This document shows positions 43,834-53,720 of a stretch of 64,000 nucleotides of DNA, piece by piece. The notes under the pieces were generated by a model. The model did no database searches. It was not told the origin of the DNA and saw only the letters and a program-made list of their open reading frames with translations. Numbering within the stretch: the stretch's first letter is position 1; the number at the start of each line of letters is the position of its first letter. The stretch lies in contig DAOSEC010000004.1 in the NCBI GenBank assembly GCA_035362935.1, forward strand, positions 1 through 64,000, given 5' to 3'. A program made the translations under genes and the position numbers. The stretch comes from DAOSEC01 sp035362935. GTDB taxonomy: Bacteria; Bacillota_I; Bacilli_A; ML615J-28; CAG-313.

Positions 43834-43877
43834 AACGCGCCTCCTAATAACATCAATAACATTTTATTGACTTATAT

Positions 43878-43906
43878 ATAATACCACATTTACAATAAAA
43901 ATGCAA
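43878..43906 (-). promoter_or_regulatory. Promoter of fakA
   Basis: TTGCAT (43901-43906) and TATTAT (43878-43883) are 17 bp apart with TGG before the -10 on the minus strand. Confidence 0.75.
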
Positions 43907-43942
43907 GAATTTCAACTGCATTTCAATGTCATCGTTTATTTA

Positions 43943-43965
43943 GTATATCAAAATATTTGATATAC
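43943..43965. promoter_or_regulatory. Inverted repeat in the fakA-rpsT intergenic region
   Basis: GTATATCAAA and TTTGATATAC are perfect inverted arms separated by ATA. The site is 37 bp upstream of the fakA -35 and about 140 bp upstream of the rpsT -35. No T run follows, so it is a candidate operator rather than a terminator. The remaining ~330-bp gap (43834-44162) holds the two divergent promoters and no gene that I can see. Confidence 0.62.
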
Positions 43966-44104
43966 AAATCATATCATAACAGCAGTATAAAATCAACAAA
44001 TATTACATCAATCTTTTCATTTATCTATCAGTTGATGTTTGGAAACACATTCAATTCACATTTGTTCAGTCATTTTCTTAATACCCAATAATTTCACTTT
44101 TTAC

Positions 44105-44132
44105 TTGCTTTTTTTACATATTATGGTATAAT
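44105..44132 (+). promoter_or_regulatory. Promoter of rpsT
   Basis: TTGCTT (44105-44110) and TATAAT (44127-44132), spacer 16 bp, with TGG before the -10. GGAGGTGA (44151-44158) is the ribosome site. Confidence 0.72.
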
Positions 44133-44162
44133 TTGTATGTTAAGTTATTCGGAGGTGAAATC

Positions 44163-44426
44163 GTGGCAAATATCAAACAACAAATCAAACGCGTAAAAAC
44201 AAATGAGAAAAAAAGATTATTAAATGCTTCTTTCAAATCATCATTAAGAACAGCAATCAAAGGTGTTGAAACAGCTGTTGCAGGAAATAATAAAGCAGAA
44301 GCTTTAGAAGCTTACAAATTAGCATGCAAGAAATTAGACAAAGCTGTAAGCAAAGGAATTTTCCATAAAAATTACGCAAGCGGACAAAAATCTCGTCTAT
44401 CAATCGCTATTAATAGTATTGAGTAA
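44163..44426 (+). CDS. rpsT: Small ribosomal subunit protein S20
   Basis: About 87 residues starting at GTG 44163, which follows GGAGGTGA by 4 bp. ANIKQQIKRVKTNEKKRLLN, the SLRTAIKGVETAV helix and the C-terminal KGIFHKNYASGQKSRLSIAI are characteristic of bS20. It binds 16S rRNA. Its position beside holA in opposite orientation is conserved in Bacillota. Confidence 0.95.
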   Translation: MANIKQQIKRVKTNEKKRLLNASFKSSLRTAIKGVETAVAGNNKAEALEAYKLACKKLDKAVSKGIFHKNYASGQKSRLSIAINSIE

Positions 44427-44433
44427 TAAAAAT

Positions 44434-44454
44434 ACCCTAACAGGGTTTTTTTAT
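44434..44454 (+). terminator. Terminator of rpsT
   Basis: ACCCT (44435-44439) and AGGGT (44443-44447) form a short stem followed by a run of T just after the rpsT stop. Confidence 0.75.
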
Positions 44455-44459
44455 TTTTA

Positions 44460-44494
44460 AAAGGGCTTTAACCAATATAATTAAAGCCCTTTTT
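44460..44494. terminator. Terminator of holA (bidirectional form)
   Basis: AAGGGCTTTAA (44461-44471) pairs with TTAAAGCCCTT (44481-44491), with A and T tracts on both sides. It ends directly before the holA stop and also backs up the rpsT terminator. Confidence 0.85.
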
Positions 44495-45454
44495 TTATTT
44501 CCCTAATAACAAAAATTCAATTCCAATGGTTCGATCTATTTTACCTGACTTAATTTGATAATCTAGTTCAGCTAATTTTTTGACGTATGTTGATAGATCC
44601 TGTTCTTTGTAGTTTTTGGCATCTTTCATTAAATAGAATGCACGCCCTGGATTAATGTTCATTATGGTAGCAATATCACCTTGATTATACCCAACTTTGG
44701 TAAGTTTGCTTACTGTGAGTAAATCCTTCATACTTCTAGATATCATAGCATTGATCCCCATCGGGTCTTGAATTCCTTTCGTTAAGTCATAATAAATTTG
44801 AATTACTTGTTCTTGATCTTTTCTTAACAAACAATTGATAATTTCAAAGATTTCATTCTCAACGTTTCTAGAAAGCAATAAAACCACATCAGATGAGTCA
44901 ATTCTTGCCTCATCAGCTGCGAAACTAATTAGTTTGTCGATTTCATTTTTTGCTCGTGTTAAATCATTGCCTGAATACTCATAGATCTTGCTAACGGCAG
45001 AGTCTTCAATGTTTATTTTTTCAATGTCAAACTGTCGTTTGATCCAACCCATTATTTCAATATCGCTTAACTCTTTTGTTTCAGAAATTACAGCGTAGTT
45101 TCTCAATTGTCGATACACATCATTTTTAGAATCTAGTTCTAATCCTCCGGCATCAATAATCATATACGTTGTTTCCACTGGTTTTTTTATATATCGAATA
45201 AATGCTTCTAAATCATGATTGATGTCACTACCTTCTTGCGTTAGAAATCTTGGGTTTTTCATCATAATAACTTTAACTTGGGTTAAAAAAGGAATTGTTG
45301 ATGCGTCTGATAAGGCATGAATGACATTTGTATAATCCAAATCATATTGCGTAACGCTATCTGGATCATCTGTTAACTCCGTTATCAGACGTAAAATTTT
45401 TGTTTTTATAATATGTTTTTCTTTGCCAGAAAACAAGTATATTAGGTCTTTCAA
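44495..45454 (-). CDS. holA: DNA polymerase III delta subunit
   Basis: 319 residues, the clamp-loader delta family. KDLIYLFSGKEKHIIKTKIL at the N terminus and the C-terminal LAELDYQIKSGKIDRTIGIEFLLL are typical. It helps open the sliding clamp. The start is TTG at 45454, set by AGAGGTGG 6 bp upstream. An extended -10 lies about 25 bp before it. It follows comEC with its own promoter. Confidence 0.92.
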   Translation of the reverse strand: MKDLIYLFSGKEKHIIKTKILRLITELTDDPDSVTQYDLDYTNVIHALSDASTIPFLTQVKVIMMKNPRFLTQEGSDINHDLEAFIRYIKKPVETTYMIIDAGGLELDSKNDVYRQLRNYAVISETKELSDIEIMGWIKRQFDIEKINIEDSAVSKIYEYSGNDLTRAKNEIDKLISFAADEARIDSSDVVLLLSRNVENEIFEIINCLLRKDQEQVIQIYYDLTKGIQDPMGINAMISRSMKDLLTVSKLTKVGYNQGDIATIMNINPGRAFYLMKDAKNYKEQDLSTYVKKLAELDYQIKSGKIDRTIGIEFLLLGK

Positions 45455-45475
45455 AGTTTACCACCTCTAAAATCT

Positions 45476-45484
45476 ATTATAACA
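45476..45484 (-). promoter_or_regulatory. Extended -10 promoter of holA
   Basis: TGTTATAAT on the minus strand between comEC and holA; no convincing -35. Confidence 0.58.
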
Positions 45485-45510
45485 TATTTTTCAACAAATA
45501 CTATCAAAAA

Positions 45511-47727
45511 TTACGTAGATGTTACATATGTTAATCTTGTTTGAAACCATTCTCTTTTAAAGACAATCGTATAATCTAGATCTGTTCGATAAACAGATTT
45601 CCCTTTAAGTCGATCAATTACAATTGAATTTGGAAATCCAAACCTGTTGTTCATTCCGGTCATTATCACAGCTTGTGTAAATGAAGAGTTATTTACCAAA
45701 TCAAATGATGTCGAAGTTATTGAGCCATGATGTGCTACTTTAAGTATGTCAAACTCTAAATTCGGATAGTTATATATCAAGTCTAGTTCAACTTCAACTC
45801 CTATATCTCCAGTAAACAATATGGATGTACCAAACACACTTGCTAATAACACCAATGAATTGTTGTTTGTGTTGTTCCAATCCTTTGATGGTGATAATAC
45901 CTGAAAAAAACTAGTGCCACAAGAAAACACTTCATTTTGTTTTGCACGTGTAAATTGGTGGTTATGGCTGTTTTGTATTATATTAGACATTCCGCTTGAA
46001 TAATCATACTCGTTTGTAACAATCTTGTTTACTTGAAATTGATTAATAATTTCGAGTGCCTCGCCCATATGATCTAAATCACCGTGAGTGATAACAAGAT
46101 AATCAATACTTCGAATCCCATTACTTTTTAAAAATGAAGTAACCTCGCTTCTTCTTCCTTCTCCAGTATCAATTACCATCGTGCAACGACCAAAACGCTC
46201 TATAATTACTGTTGCATCCCCATTACTTACTGCCAAAAAATATATCTGATCTGAGAGCGAAATATGTGCAGTTAATGACCAAAGCACAATCACTAATAAA
46301 TATGCAATAACATGTATTATTTTGGCTTTTTTCGTCTCAATCCACACAAACAATACATAAGTAATTATAATGAATAGTGTAGTTTCAAAAAACGTCTGTT
46401 TTGAAAACAACAAAGGAATATATAGAAGTTGACTCACAAGATTTGTAATATAGTCATAGTAATATATTGTAGTTTCGTAAAAGTATGTCATGGGTGGAAT
46501 CATCGCTACAATGAATGTAAAAGGCAATATAAAACTACTTACAACATAGACAAACCCAACATTGACAATGAGTGTCCACAAATTAATTTCATAGTTAATA
46601 TTAACAATGAAAACAAACGAAAATATCATGGCAATCGTGCAAATTACAAAGGATTGTAGCCAATATGATGTATAACATGAAGTAAGTTTTCCGCTTATAA
46701 TAAGGCCATATGTTACCACAAAAGAAAGTTGAAATCCAAGATGCATCAAATAGAAAGGATTAATCATTATCATAGCAAGAAATATTATCGACAACATATC
46801 TAAACTAGTCAATCCTAGTTTAAACGATTGATTCATTGATTTCATGGCTTCCATTGAAACCGCTCTTACAATAGATATCATAAACGAGCTTGCGATAGCA
46901 TAAACACTTAAAAACACTAGAATTAACTTATTCGATACCTGTTTGGTTATTTTAAGCGAGTTAAACCCTTTTTGAAGCAAACCAATAAGAATACTAATGT
47001 GAAGTCCTGAAATCGCAAACAAATGACTAATTCCTAGTCTTGTTATGTTCAACTTATTTGATGCACTAAAATAGTCATCATTGCCTAAAATAAATGCATT
47101 TAAGTAAGTCTTAACTATCATTGGATATTGATCAAAGTAATCTTGAATGGTTTCATTGATTTGATTCATATGAAATTGTTCGTTTAAGATTATAATGTTC
47201 TCTGCTGATAAAACATAATGAATTTTTTGATACCTTAAGTACTCTTTGTAGTTAAACGCATTAGGAATATAGGATGGGGATGGTTTTTCTAGCACACCAC
47301 TAACCTGTATCGTCATTCCACTTTTCAATGAATGAGGTTTTTTTGAATGGAGTAGAATCTTTTCATTTTGATACAAAATAACTGCTTGTATCCCATAATT
47401 TGTCTGTTTAACACTTTGTACAGTAGCCGTAAAGTCATTCTGATTTGCATCAAGACAAGAAGGTTCATTTAAGGTATCAAAAAAAACTATGAGAAAAAGG
47501 CCAGAGATTACAATAGTGATTGAGAATATGTCTTTGGATTTCATCCATAAATATAGTAAGTAGGGCAATAATATGACGAGATAAATCTTATTGAACGAAG
47601 TTAGTAATGATAATACCACCCCAATAACGAAAAAATGATAATGATTGCGACAACAATTATAAAGATATGTAGTCTTTGATTTTAAGATAAGTCTCGTTAC
47701 CAATCCCTGAAACCTTCGTAATGTCAT
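45511..47727 (-). CDS. comEC: ComEC/Rec2 DNA uptake channel
   Basis: Up to 738 residues. N-terminal membrane helices and an OB-like region (DFTATVQSVKQTNYGIQAVIL), then the competence core (LGISHLFAISGLHISILIGLL, SFMISIVRAVSMEAM), then a C-terminal metallo-beta-lactamase domain with YLVITHGDLDHMG and KVAHHGSITST, so nuclease ligands look intact. It carries one DNA strand through the membrane during transformation. The only ATG start overlaps comEA by 71 bp; a later TTG or GTG start is possible and would trim the first residues. comEB is absent. Confidence 0.9.
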   Translation of the reverse strand: MTLRRFQGLVTRLILKSKTTYLYNCCRNHYHFFVIGVVLSLLTSFNKIYLVILLPYLLYLWMKSKDIFSITIVISGLFLIVFFDTLNEPSCLDANQNDFTATVQSVKQTNYGIQAVILYQNEKILLHSKKPHSLKSGMTIQVSGVLEKPSPSYIPNAFNYKEYLRYQKIHYVLSAENIIILNEQFHMNQINETIQDYFDQYPMIVKTYLNAFILGNDDYFSASNKLNITRLGISHLFAISGLHISILIGLLQKGFNSLKITKQVSNKLILVFLSVYAIASSFMISIVRAVSMEAMKSMNQSFKLGLTSLDMLSIIFLAMIMINPFYLMHLGFQLSFVVTYGLIISGKLTSCYTSYWLQSFVICTIAMIFSFVFIVNINYEINLWTLIVNVGFVYVVSSFILPFTFIVAMIPPMTYFYETTIYYYDYITNLVSQLLYIPLLFSKQTFFETTLFIIITYVLFVWIETKKAKIIHVIAYLLVIVLWSLTAHISLSDQIYFLAVSNGDATVIIERFGRCTMVIDTGEGRRSEVTSFLKSNGIRSIDYLVITHGDLDHMGEALEIINQFQVNKIVTNEYDYSSGMSNIIQNSHNHQFTRAKQNEVFSCGTSFFQVLSPSKDWNNTNNNSLVLLASVFGTSILFTGDIGVEVELDLIYNYPNLEFDILKVAHHGSITSTSFDLVNNSSFTQAVIMTGMNNRFGFPNSIVIDRLKGKSVYRTDLDYTIVFKREWFQTRLTYVTST

Positions 47728-48178
47728 CTAACTTCATAAACCTTCCTGTTTTTGTTCGATACTCTATGATTGCTTTTGCTTTAGATTCTCCTATGAAAGG
47801 TACTTTCATTAATTCATCAACTGTAGCTGTATTAATTGATATTTTTTTGTTTTCTATTTCTTTTGTGTATGGAATCACAATCATAGTTTCATGACTGATT
47901 TTGCTTACGCGATTAATTGTACTTAAATCTGCATTATAATGAAACCCACCTGCAATGATTATAATCTCCTCAAGCATACTATCTTTTTTCACACAATAAA
48001 TATTTGGTTTGTAAACAGCACCTTTCACATCAACCCATATACATTGATCGCTTGAGTCATTGACATTAGGTGCATTTTCTTCAACCCTAGGGTTGTCTTT
48101 TTGGTTTTGGAACAACACTGACCCTACAATCAATACCACTACTATTGCAATGATTATCTGTTTTTTGTATTTTTGCAT
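47657..48178 (-). CDS. comEA: ComEA DNA-binding competence protein
   Basis: About 173 residues. An N-terminal membrane anchor (KQIIIAIVVVLIVGSVLF), a SLBB-like segment (IWVDVKGAVYKPNIYCVK), and a C-terminal helix-hairpin-helix (KISINTATVDELMKVPFIG, ITKVSGIGNETYLKIKDYI) that binds double-stranded DNA. It delivers DNA to ComEC. AGAGGTGAT sets ATG 48178 rather than the GTG 9 bp upstream. It is first in the comEA-comEC operon. Confidence 0.92.
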   Translation of the reverse strand: MQKYKKQIIIAIVVVLIVGSVLFQNQKDNPRVEENAPNVNDSSDQCIWVDVKGAVYKPNIYCVKKDSMLEEIIIIAGGFHYNADLSTINRVSKISHETMIVIPYTKEIENKKISINTATVDELMKVPFIGESKAKAIIEYRTKTGRFMKLDDITKVSGIGNETYLKIKDYISL

Positions 48179-48230
48179 ACATATCACCTCTAATAGTATA
48201 TTTATCAGTTTGACATGTTTTTACTCAACA

Positions 48231-48251
48231 AAAAAGAGGGAATAACCCCTC
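48231..48251 (-). terminator. Terminator of recD2
   Basis: GAGGG (48236-48240) pairs with CCCTC (48247-48251); the minus strand continues with six T. It overlaps the recD2 stop. Confidence 0.75.
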
Positions 48252-50589
48252 AATTTTTTAAAAATGAATATGGAGATATGTCTTCCATATCAATTTCACC
48301 TATTGTTTGGAATGCACTTAATGCATCGTGTATCTTGTGTGCTTGTTCTGGCTCAAACAAACTTTTTATTTTTTCACATAATGATGTTTGTCTAGCCTCT
48401 TCAATGTATTTTATACCTCGATTTAGAGCTTGAATGTTACCAATTAGTAGTAAGCTTTTTTTCGCTCTAGTAACAGCAGTGTATATTAACTTTTTCTTTA
48501 ACATAATAAAGTGTTTTGATGTAATTGGCATAATGATTAAGTCAAACTCACTACCTTGTGCTTTATGCACACTAATAGCATATGCATGATTTAAATCCTC
48601 AAGTTCCTCGATAGAATACTCAACAACTCCAAAATCAAACAATACTTGGATTCCTTTAATGTCTGAATCTTTACGAATGAATCGATTTATAACACCGATA
48701 TCTCCGTTCATAACCCCTTTTTCGCTTCGGTTTACCAACTGAAGCACCTTATCTTGAATTCGAAATTTTCTACCAAGATGTGAAATTTCTTCTTCACCAT
48801 ATTTTAATGCATTAATTTGTGATTGAATATATCGATTAAACTCATTAATTCCAATATCACCCTTATACATCGGAAGAAGGACTTGTATATCTCTAATGAT
48901 ATCCATCCCTTTTTCCATTGCATATTGAATGGTTTTCATTACCATATCTAAAATGAATTCATCTTCGGTATTGATAAAGTTTCTATCGTGTTGCTTTTCT
49001 AAAATATTGTCTGGTAAAATCCCTTCATTAATTGCGTGTGCTAGTTTTATTATGGTTGAGTTTTCTGCTTGTCGATGAATCTTATCCAATCGAATAACCT
49101 TGATTTCTTTGCTTGAAATCAAATCAAGCAGTACTTGTCCAGGACCAACTGATGGTAACTGATCAACATCACCGACAATTACGATTCTAGCATTTTTATC
49201 CATAGATACGAATAACCGACTTGCTAATGAAATATCCATCATAGAGGCCTCATCTACTATAATCAATCTAGCAGATGTGGGTATTTCTTTAGAGTGTTTA
49301 AATACCCCGTATCCCTCAAACCCTAAAAATTTATGGATTGTCATTGCATTGATACCGCTTGCATCTTTTAATCGTTTCGCAGCACGCCCTGTCGGTGCAA
49401 CCAAAGCAATTTCTTCTGTTAAGTTCTCATTGTTCTTATTTAGTTCTAGATACATCTTAATAATCGCATGTATAATTGTTGTTTTACCCGTTCCTGGACC
49501 ACCTGTTATGATCGTAATCGGGTCACTTAATGCAACTTTTATCGCTTCAACTTGCTTCGGACTGTACTCAATGTCTTCTTTCTTGCTAATCTTTAAGAAT
49601 GCTTTTTCAATACGTTCTTTGTTATAACTTTTATTTCTTGTTTCTTTTTGATCCATTAGTTCCTTGATGCGCTCAGCAAGATCGGTTTCATCGACAAATA
49701 ATACTGCATCATAAATACGATTGTATTCATCGATAATGATTTTATTTTCAATTATTAAACGCTTTAATATTTCATCAAATAGTTCGCTTGAGAATGTAAA
49801 ATCATCTGAATTGATCTCTTTTGTTGATAATTTATACAACTGATCTTTTTCTAGATAAGTGAAACCTAAATTAAAAGATGCCTCTTTAATGATGTACAGC
49901 ACCAATGCTGTTAGCCTAAGATGACTGTTTTTTTCAATCCCCATGCTTAAAGCTATGACATCATTTTTTTTAAATCCAATACGGTCCACTTTCTCCATCA
50001 ATACATATGGATTTTCTTTTAGTATTTCAATCGTGTTTGCACCTAAAATAGCTATTATTTTCAAAGACATATCCATCGTTACACCGTGACTTAGTAAAAA
50101 TGTAACTGTTTTTTGAGTGTATATATTTTGAATGATATTCGAATAAATTGTATCTTTGTGTCTAAGTGAAATATCTTCTATATCATACAGTTTGGATTTA
50201 TCGGATGCAATAACTGCAATTGCTTCAACTCCTAGCTGTTCTACTATAATTTTTGCTGTTTTTCTACCTATTCCTGGAAAGAAATCACTTGATAAATATG
50301 AGACAACTCCTTCAATCGTATCTACTGATTTGCGTTCAAAGGCAAAAAACTTAAACTGTAAACCATAGTTGGGATCTGTTATAAAGTCACCTTCAAAGAT
50401 ATATTCTTCATGTTCAAAGGGCTTACGGTCTAACATACCAACGACGGTTAACCGATTGGAAAATAACTTTGATTTGTGTTTTGCAATGGTTTTATCACTG
50501 TAATCAAGTTCAATGCTAGCAATTGTATATCCGGTTGTTTCATTGTGAAATGTAACTCTTGCTATCGATCCATATAATTTTTCACTCAT
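48250..50589 (-). CDS. recD2: RecD2-type ATP-dependent DNA helicase
   Basis: 779 residues, the RecD2 form that works without RecBC. An N-terminal OB and helix-hairpin region (FPGIGRKTAKIIVEQLG) precedes the motor: ITGGPGTGKTTIIHAI (Walker A), IIVDEASMMDISLA, GDVDQLPSVGPG, and AISVHKAQGSEFDLII. It unwinds DNA 5' to 3'. It follows mnmA by 11 bp as last gene of a long operon. Confidence 0.94.
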   Translation of the reverse strand: MSEKLYGSIARVTFHNETTGYTIASIELDYSDKTIAKHKSKLFSNRLTVVGMLDRKPFEHEEYIFEGDFITDPNYGLQFKFFAFERKSVDTIEGVVSYLSSDFFPGIGRKTAKIIVEQLGVEAIAVIASDKSKLYDIEDISLRHKDTIYSNIIQNIYTQKTVTFLLSHGVTMDMSLKIIAILGANTIEILKENPYVLMEKVDRIGFKKNDVIALSMGIEKNSHLRLTALVLYIIKEASFNLGFTYLEKDQLYKLSTKEINSDDFTFSSELFDEILKRLIIENKIIIDEYNRIYDAVLFVDETDLAERIKELMDQKETRNKSYNKERIEKAFLKISKKEDIEYSPKQVEAIKVALSDPITIITGGPGTGKTTIIHAIIKMYLELNKNNENLTEEIALVAPTGRAAKRLKDASGINAMTIHKFLGFEGYGVFKHSKEIPTSARLIIVDEASMMDISLASRLFVSMDKNARIVIVGDVDQLPSVGPGQVLLDLISSKEIKVIRLDKIHRQAENSTIIKLAHAINEGILPDNILEKQHDRNFINTEDEFILDMVMKTIQYAMEKGMDIIRDIQVLLPMYKGDIGINEFNRYIQSQINALKYGEEEISHLGRKFRIQDKVLQLVNRSEKGVMNGDIGVINRFIRKDSDIKGIQVLFDFGVVEYSIEELEDLNHAYAISVHKAQGSEFDLIIMPITSKHFIMLKKKLIYTAVTRAKKSLLLIGNIQALNRGIKYIEEARQTSLCEKIKSLFEPEQAHKIHDALSAFQTIGEIDMEDISPYSFLKN

Positions 50590-50600
50590 ATTGAAACCTT

Positions 50601-51725
50601 TTAGTACTTTCGCCTAATTTCATTCATGAAAACTTGATTGATAATTCCCCCACCAATGCACACATCTCCATCATAAAGCACACATGATTGACCAGGAGTT
50701 ATTGCTTTCACTGGTTCATCACAAAAGACCATAATCGTATCCGAATTGATCCATTCTACTCTAACTTTAACGTCCTTTTGACGATATCTAAATTTGGCTG
50801 TACAGTGATATCCATTTTTAGGCGTTTCGTTTATAAAGTTTAAATGATCAACGGTACAACGGTTCGCATAGAGTAACTCTTGATCGCTTCCTTGTCCAAC
50901 AATAAGTTGGTTTTTCTCTGGAATTTTTCCAACAACAAACCATGCATCTCCTGGTCCGCCAATTCCAAGACCTTTTCTTTGACCAATGGTATAATACATA
51001 ATCCCGTCATGAGTACCTACAATCTCCCCACTCGTATCTACCATATCTCCACGATTGGCATATAGATAGTTTTGAAGAAATTTTTTGAAATCACGCTCAC
51101 CTATGAAACAAACTCCTGTTGAATCTTTTTTGTTTGCTGTTGCAAGATTGTATTTTGTTGCAATTTCTCTCACTGTTTTTTTATCAAGTTCCCCAACAGG
51201 AAACAATACTCTTTTAAGTTGCTCTTCTGTTAACTGGTGTAAAAAGTAGCTTTGATCTTTATTGTTATCAAGTCCTCGCAACAATTTATGCGTTGACCCA
51301 TGCTCTACTCGAGCATAATGTCCCATTGCTATATAATCACATCCTAGTGTTTGAGCATGTTGTAAAAAGGCTTTAAATTTTATTTCTTTATTGCACAAGA
51401 CATCAGGATTAGGAGTTCGGTAAGCTTTGTATTCGTTTAAGAAATATGTAAATACGTGATCCCAGTACTCTTTCACAAAATCAACCTTGTGCAGTTTGAT
51501 TCCAAGTTGATTGGCTACTGCTAATGCATCTTGATAGTCTTTTTCTTGTGTACATATATCATCATCTATAGTTGGATTGCCCAATATATCATTATTGGTT
51601 GCTGAATCCCAGTTTCTCATAAAAATAGCTTCAACTAAAAAACCTTGTTCTAATAACAAAGCAGCAGCAACACTACTATCTACTCCACCGGATAATCCTA
51701 CCATAACTTTTTTTGGATGATTCAT
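50601..51725 (-). CDS. mnmA: tRNA-specific 2-thiouridylase MnmA
   Basis: About 374 residues. It inserts sulfur at U34 of Lys, Glu and Gln tRNAs. The PP-loop is MVGLSGGVDSSVAAALL; catalytic Cys residues lie in NPDVLCNKEIKF and DSTGVCFIGERDF; YTIGQRKGLGIGG is also conserved. TAGGTGAT upstream sets ATG 51725. It overlaps no gene but follows uvrB by 9 bp. Confidence 0.95.
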   Translation of the reverse strand: MNHPKKVMVGLSGGVDSSVAAALLLEQGFLVEAIFMRNWDSATNNDILGNPTIDDDICTQEKDYQDALAVANQLGIKLHKVDFVKEYWDHVFTYFLNEYKAYRTPNPDVLCNKEIKFKAFLQHAQTLGCDYIAMGHYARVEHGSTHKLLRGLDNNKDQSYFLHQLTEEQLKRVLFPVGELDKKTVREIATKYNLATANKKDSTGVCFIGERDFKKFLQNYLYANRGDMVDTSGEIVGTHDGIMYYTIGQRKGLGIGGPGDAWFVVGKIPEKNQLIVGQGSDQELLYANRCTVDHLNFINETPKNGYHCTAKFRYRQKDVKVRVEWINSDTIMVFCDEPVKAITPGQSCVLYDGDVCIGGGIINQVFMNEIRRKY

Positions 51726-51734
51726 GCACATCAC

Positions 51735-53711
51735 CTACATTCCTGCTTTAATTTCAAATATGACGTCTCTTAAGGTAGCAGCACGCTCAAACTCAAGGTT
51801 CTTTGCTGCTTCTCTCATTTCTTTTTCCAATTGTTCTAATAATTTACGTTTTTCGAATTTTGTCAACTCTTCAAGTTTTCTTGCACCTTTTTCTTCCGCT
51901 AACAAGTCTACTTCTCTACTGATTGAGATAGAATCACGGACATCTTTAATAATTGTTTTTGGCACAATATTATTTGTTAAATTGTGTTGATGCTGAATTT
52001 CTCGTCTTCGATAGGTTTCTTCTATAGCCTTTTGCATAGAATCTGTCATCTTATCGGCATACATGATAACTTTCCCGTGCTCATTTCTTGCAGCACGTCC
52101 TATGGTTTGAATGAGTGATCGTTCACTTCTTAAGAATCCTTCTTTATCGGCATCTAAAATACTGATAAGACTAACCTCTGGTAAATCCAAACCTTCTCTT
52201 AAAAGATTTATTCCAACGATAACATCATAAACTCCAAGACGCAAGTTACGAATCAGTTCAATACGTTCTAGTGATTTAATTTCTGAATGAAGGTATGTAA
52301 CTTTAATACCTGCTTCTTTTAAATAGGCTGTTAGATCTTCGCTCATTTTAATCGTTAGTGTTGTGACTAACACTCTTTCGTTTCTCGCAACACAAGTTCT
52401 AATATCTTTTATCAAGTTATCAATTTGGTTTTTAGTCGGTCTAACCTCAATCAATGGATCTAGTAGTCCCGTTGGGCGAATGATTTGTTCCACTACTTGA
52501 CCAGATCGATTTACTTCATAGTCTCCAGGAGTTGCTGAAACGTAGATAATATCATTTGCTTTCCCATAAAACTCATCAAATTTTAAAGGACGATTGTCTA
52601 GTGCGGAAGGTAATCTGAATCCATAATCGACAAGTGTTTGTTTTCTGCTACGGTCTCCATTGTACATTCCTCTAACCTGTGGTAACGTAACATGGGATTC
52701 GTCAATCACTAAGAGATAGTCTTTTCCAAAGAAATCCATTAATGTTGATGGTGTTTCACCTTCATTACGTAAACTCAGATGTCTTGAGTAGTTTTCTACA
52801 CCACTACAAGATCCAATTTCTTTTAACATTTCAAGATCATATCTTGTTCGTTGTTCAATACGTTGGGCTTCCAATAACTTACCTTGTGATTTAAACGTTT
52901 CCACTTGAAGTGCTAGTTCTTCTTCAATACGGGACAAAGCTTCTTCAAGTTTATCTTGATTTGTAACAAAGTGTGTTGCCGGAAAAATTGTTACTAAGTC
53001 CGTATTTTTAATCACTTGACCCGAAACAACATCAACCTCACGTATACGTTCAATTTCGTCATCAAAAAACTCGATGCGGATAGCATTTGTACTTTCATAT
53101 GTAGGTATGATTTCAACAACATCACCTTTGACACGGAATGTTCCGCGTGCAAACTCAATATTGTTTCTAGTAAATTGCATGCTCACTAGCTTCTCAAGAA
53201 GCATATCTCGATCTATTTTTTGTTTTACACGCAATACTACCATCGAATTTTTATAATCCTCCGGATCACCAATTCCATAAATACATGAAACACTGGCAAC
53301 AACAATGACGTCTTTGCGTTCTAATAAACTGGCTGTAGCTGCATGTCTCATTTGATCTATTTCATCGTTGATGCTGGAATCTTTTTCAATGTATAAATCT
53401 TTGCTTGGCACATAGGCTTCCGGTTGATAATAGTCATAATAAGAGATAAAATATTCTACCCTGTTTTCTGGAAAAAACTCTTTAAACTCACTATATAGTT
53501 GTCCAGCTAAGGTTTTGTTATGAGCTAGAACTAATGTTGGTTTGTTTAATTTTTCAATCACATTTGATATTGTGAATGTTTTTCCTGTCCCTGTTGCTCC
53601 AAGTAGTGTTTGTTCTTTCATTCCATTTTTGATATTAGTCACAAGTTGTTCAATCGCCTTAGGTTGATCTCCAGTGGGTTGATACTTAGATACTAATTTA
53701 AATTGATTCAT
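51735..53711 (-). CDS. uvrB: UvrABC excinuclease subunit B
   Basis: 658 residues. Walker A LLGATGTGKTFTISNVI, the beta-hairpin region SYYDYYQPEAYVPSKDLYIEK-like segment near residue 90, DESHVTLPQVRGMYNGD, and the C-terminal UVR motif (LEKEMREAAKNLEFERAATL). It verifies DNA damage and recruits UvrC. uvrA, its usual neighbour, is not adjacent; mnmA follows instead. Confidence 0.97.
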   Translation of the reverse strand: MNQFKLVSKYQPTGDQPKAIEQLVTNIKNGMKEQTLLGATGTGKTFTISNVIEKLNKPTLVLAHNKTLAGQLYSEFKEFFPENRVEYFISYYDYYQPEAYVPSKDLYIEKDSSINDEIDQMRHAATASLLERKDVIVVASVSCIYGIGDPEDYKNSMVVLRVKQKIDRDMLLEKLVSMQFTRNNIEFARGTFRVKGDVVEIIPTYESTNAIRIEFFDDEIERIREVDVVSGQVIKNTDLVTIFPATHFVTNQDKLEEALSRIEEELALQVETFKSQGKLLEAQRIEQRTRYDLEMLKEIGSCSGVENYSRHLSLRNEGETPSTLMDFFGKDYLLVIDESHVTLPQVRGMYNGDRSRKQTLVDYGFRLPSALDNRPLKFDEFYGKANDIIYVSATPGDYEVNRSGQVVEQIIRPTGLLDPLIEVRPTKNQIDNLIKDIRTCVARNERVLVTTLTIKMSEDLTAYLKEAGIKVTYLHSEIKSLERIELIRNLRLGVYDVIVGINLLREGLDLPEVSLISILDADKEGFLRSERSLIQTIGRAARNEHGKVIMYADKMTDSMQKAIEETYRRREIQHQHNLTNNIVPKTIIKDVRDSISISREVDLLAEEKGARKLEELTKFEKRKLLEQLEKEMREAAKNLEFERAATLRDVIFEIKAGM

Positions 53712-53720
53712 ATTGCTCCC

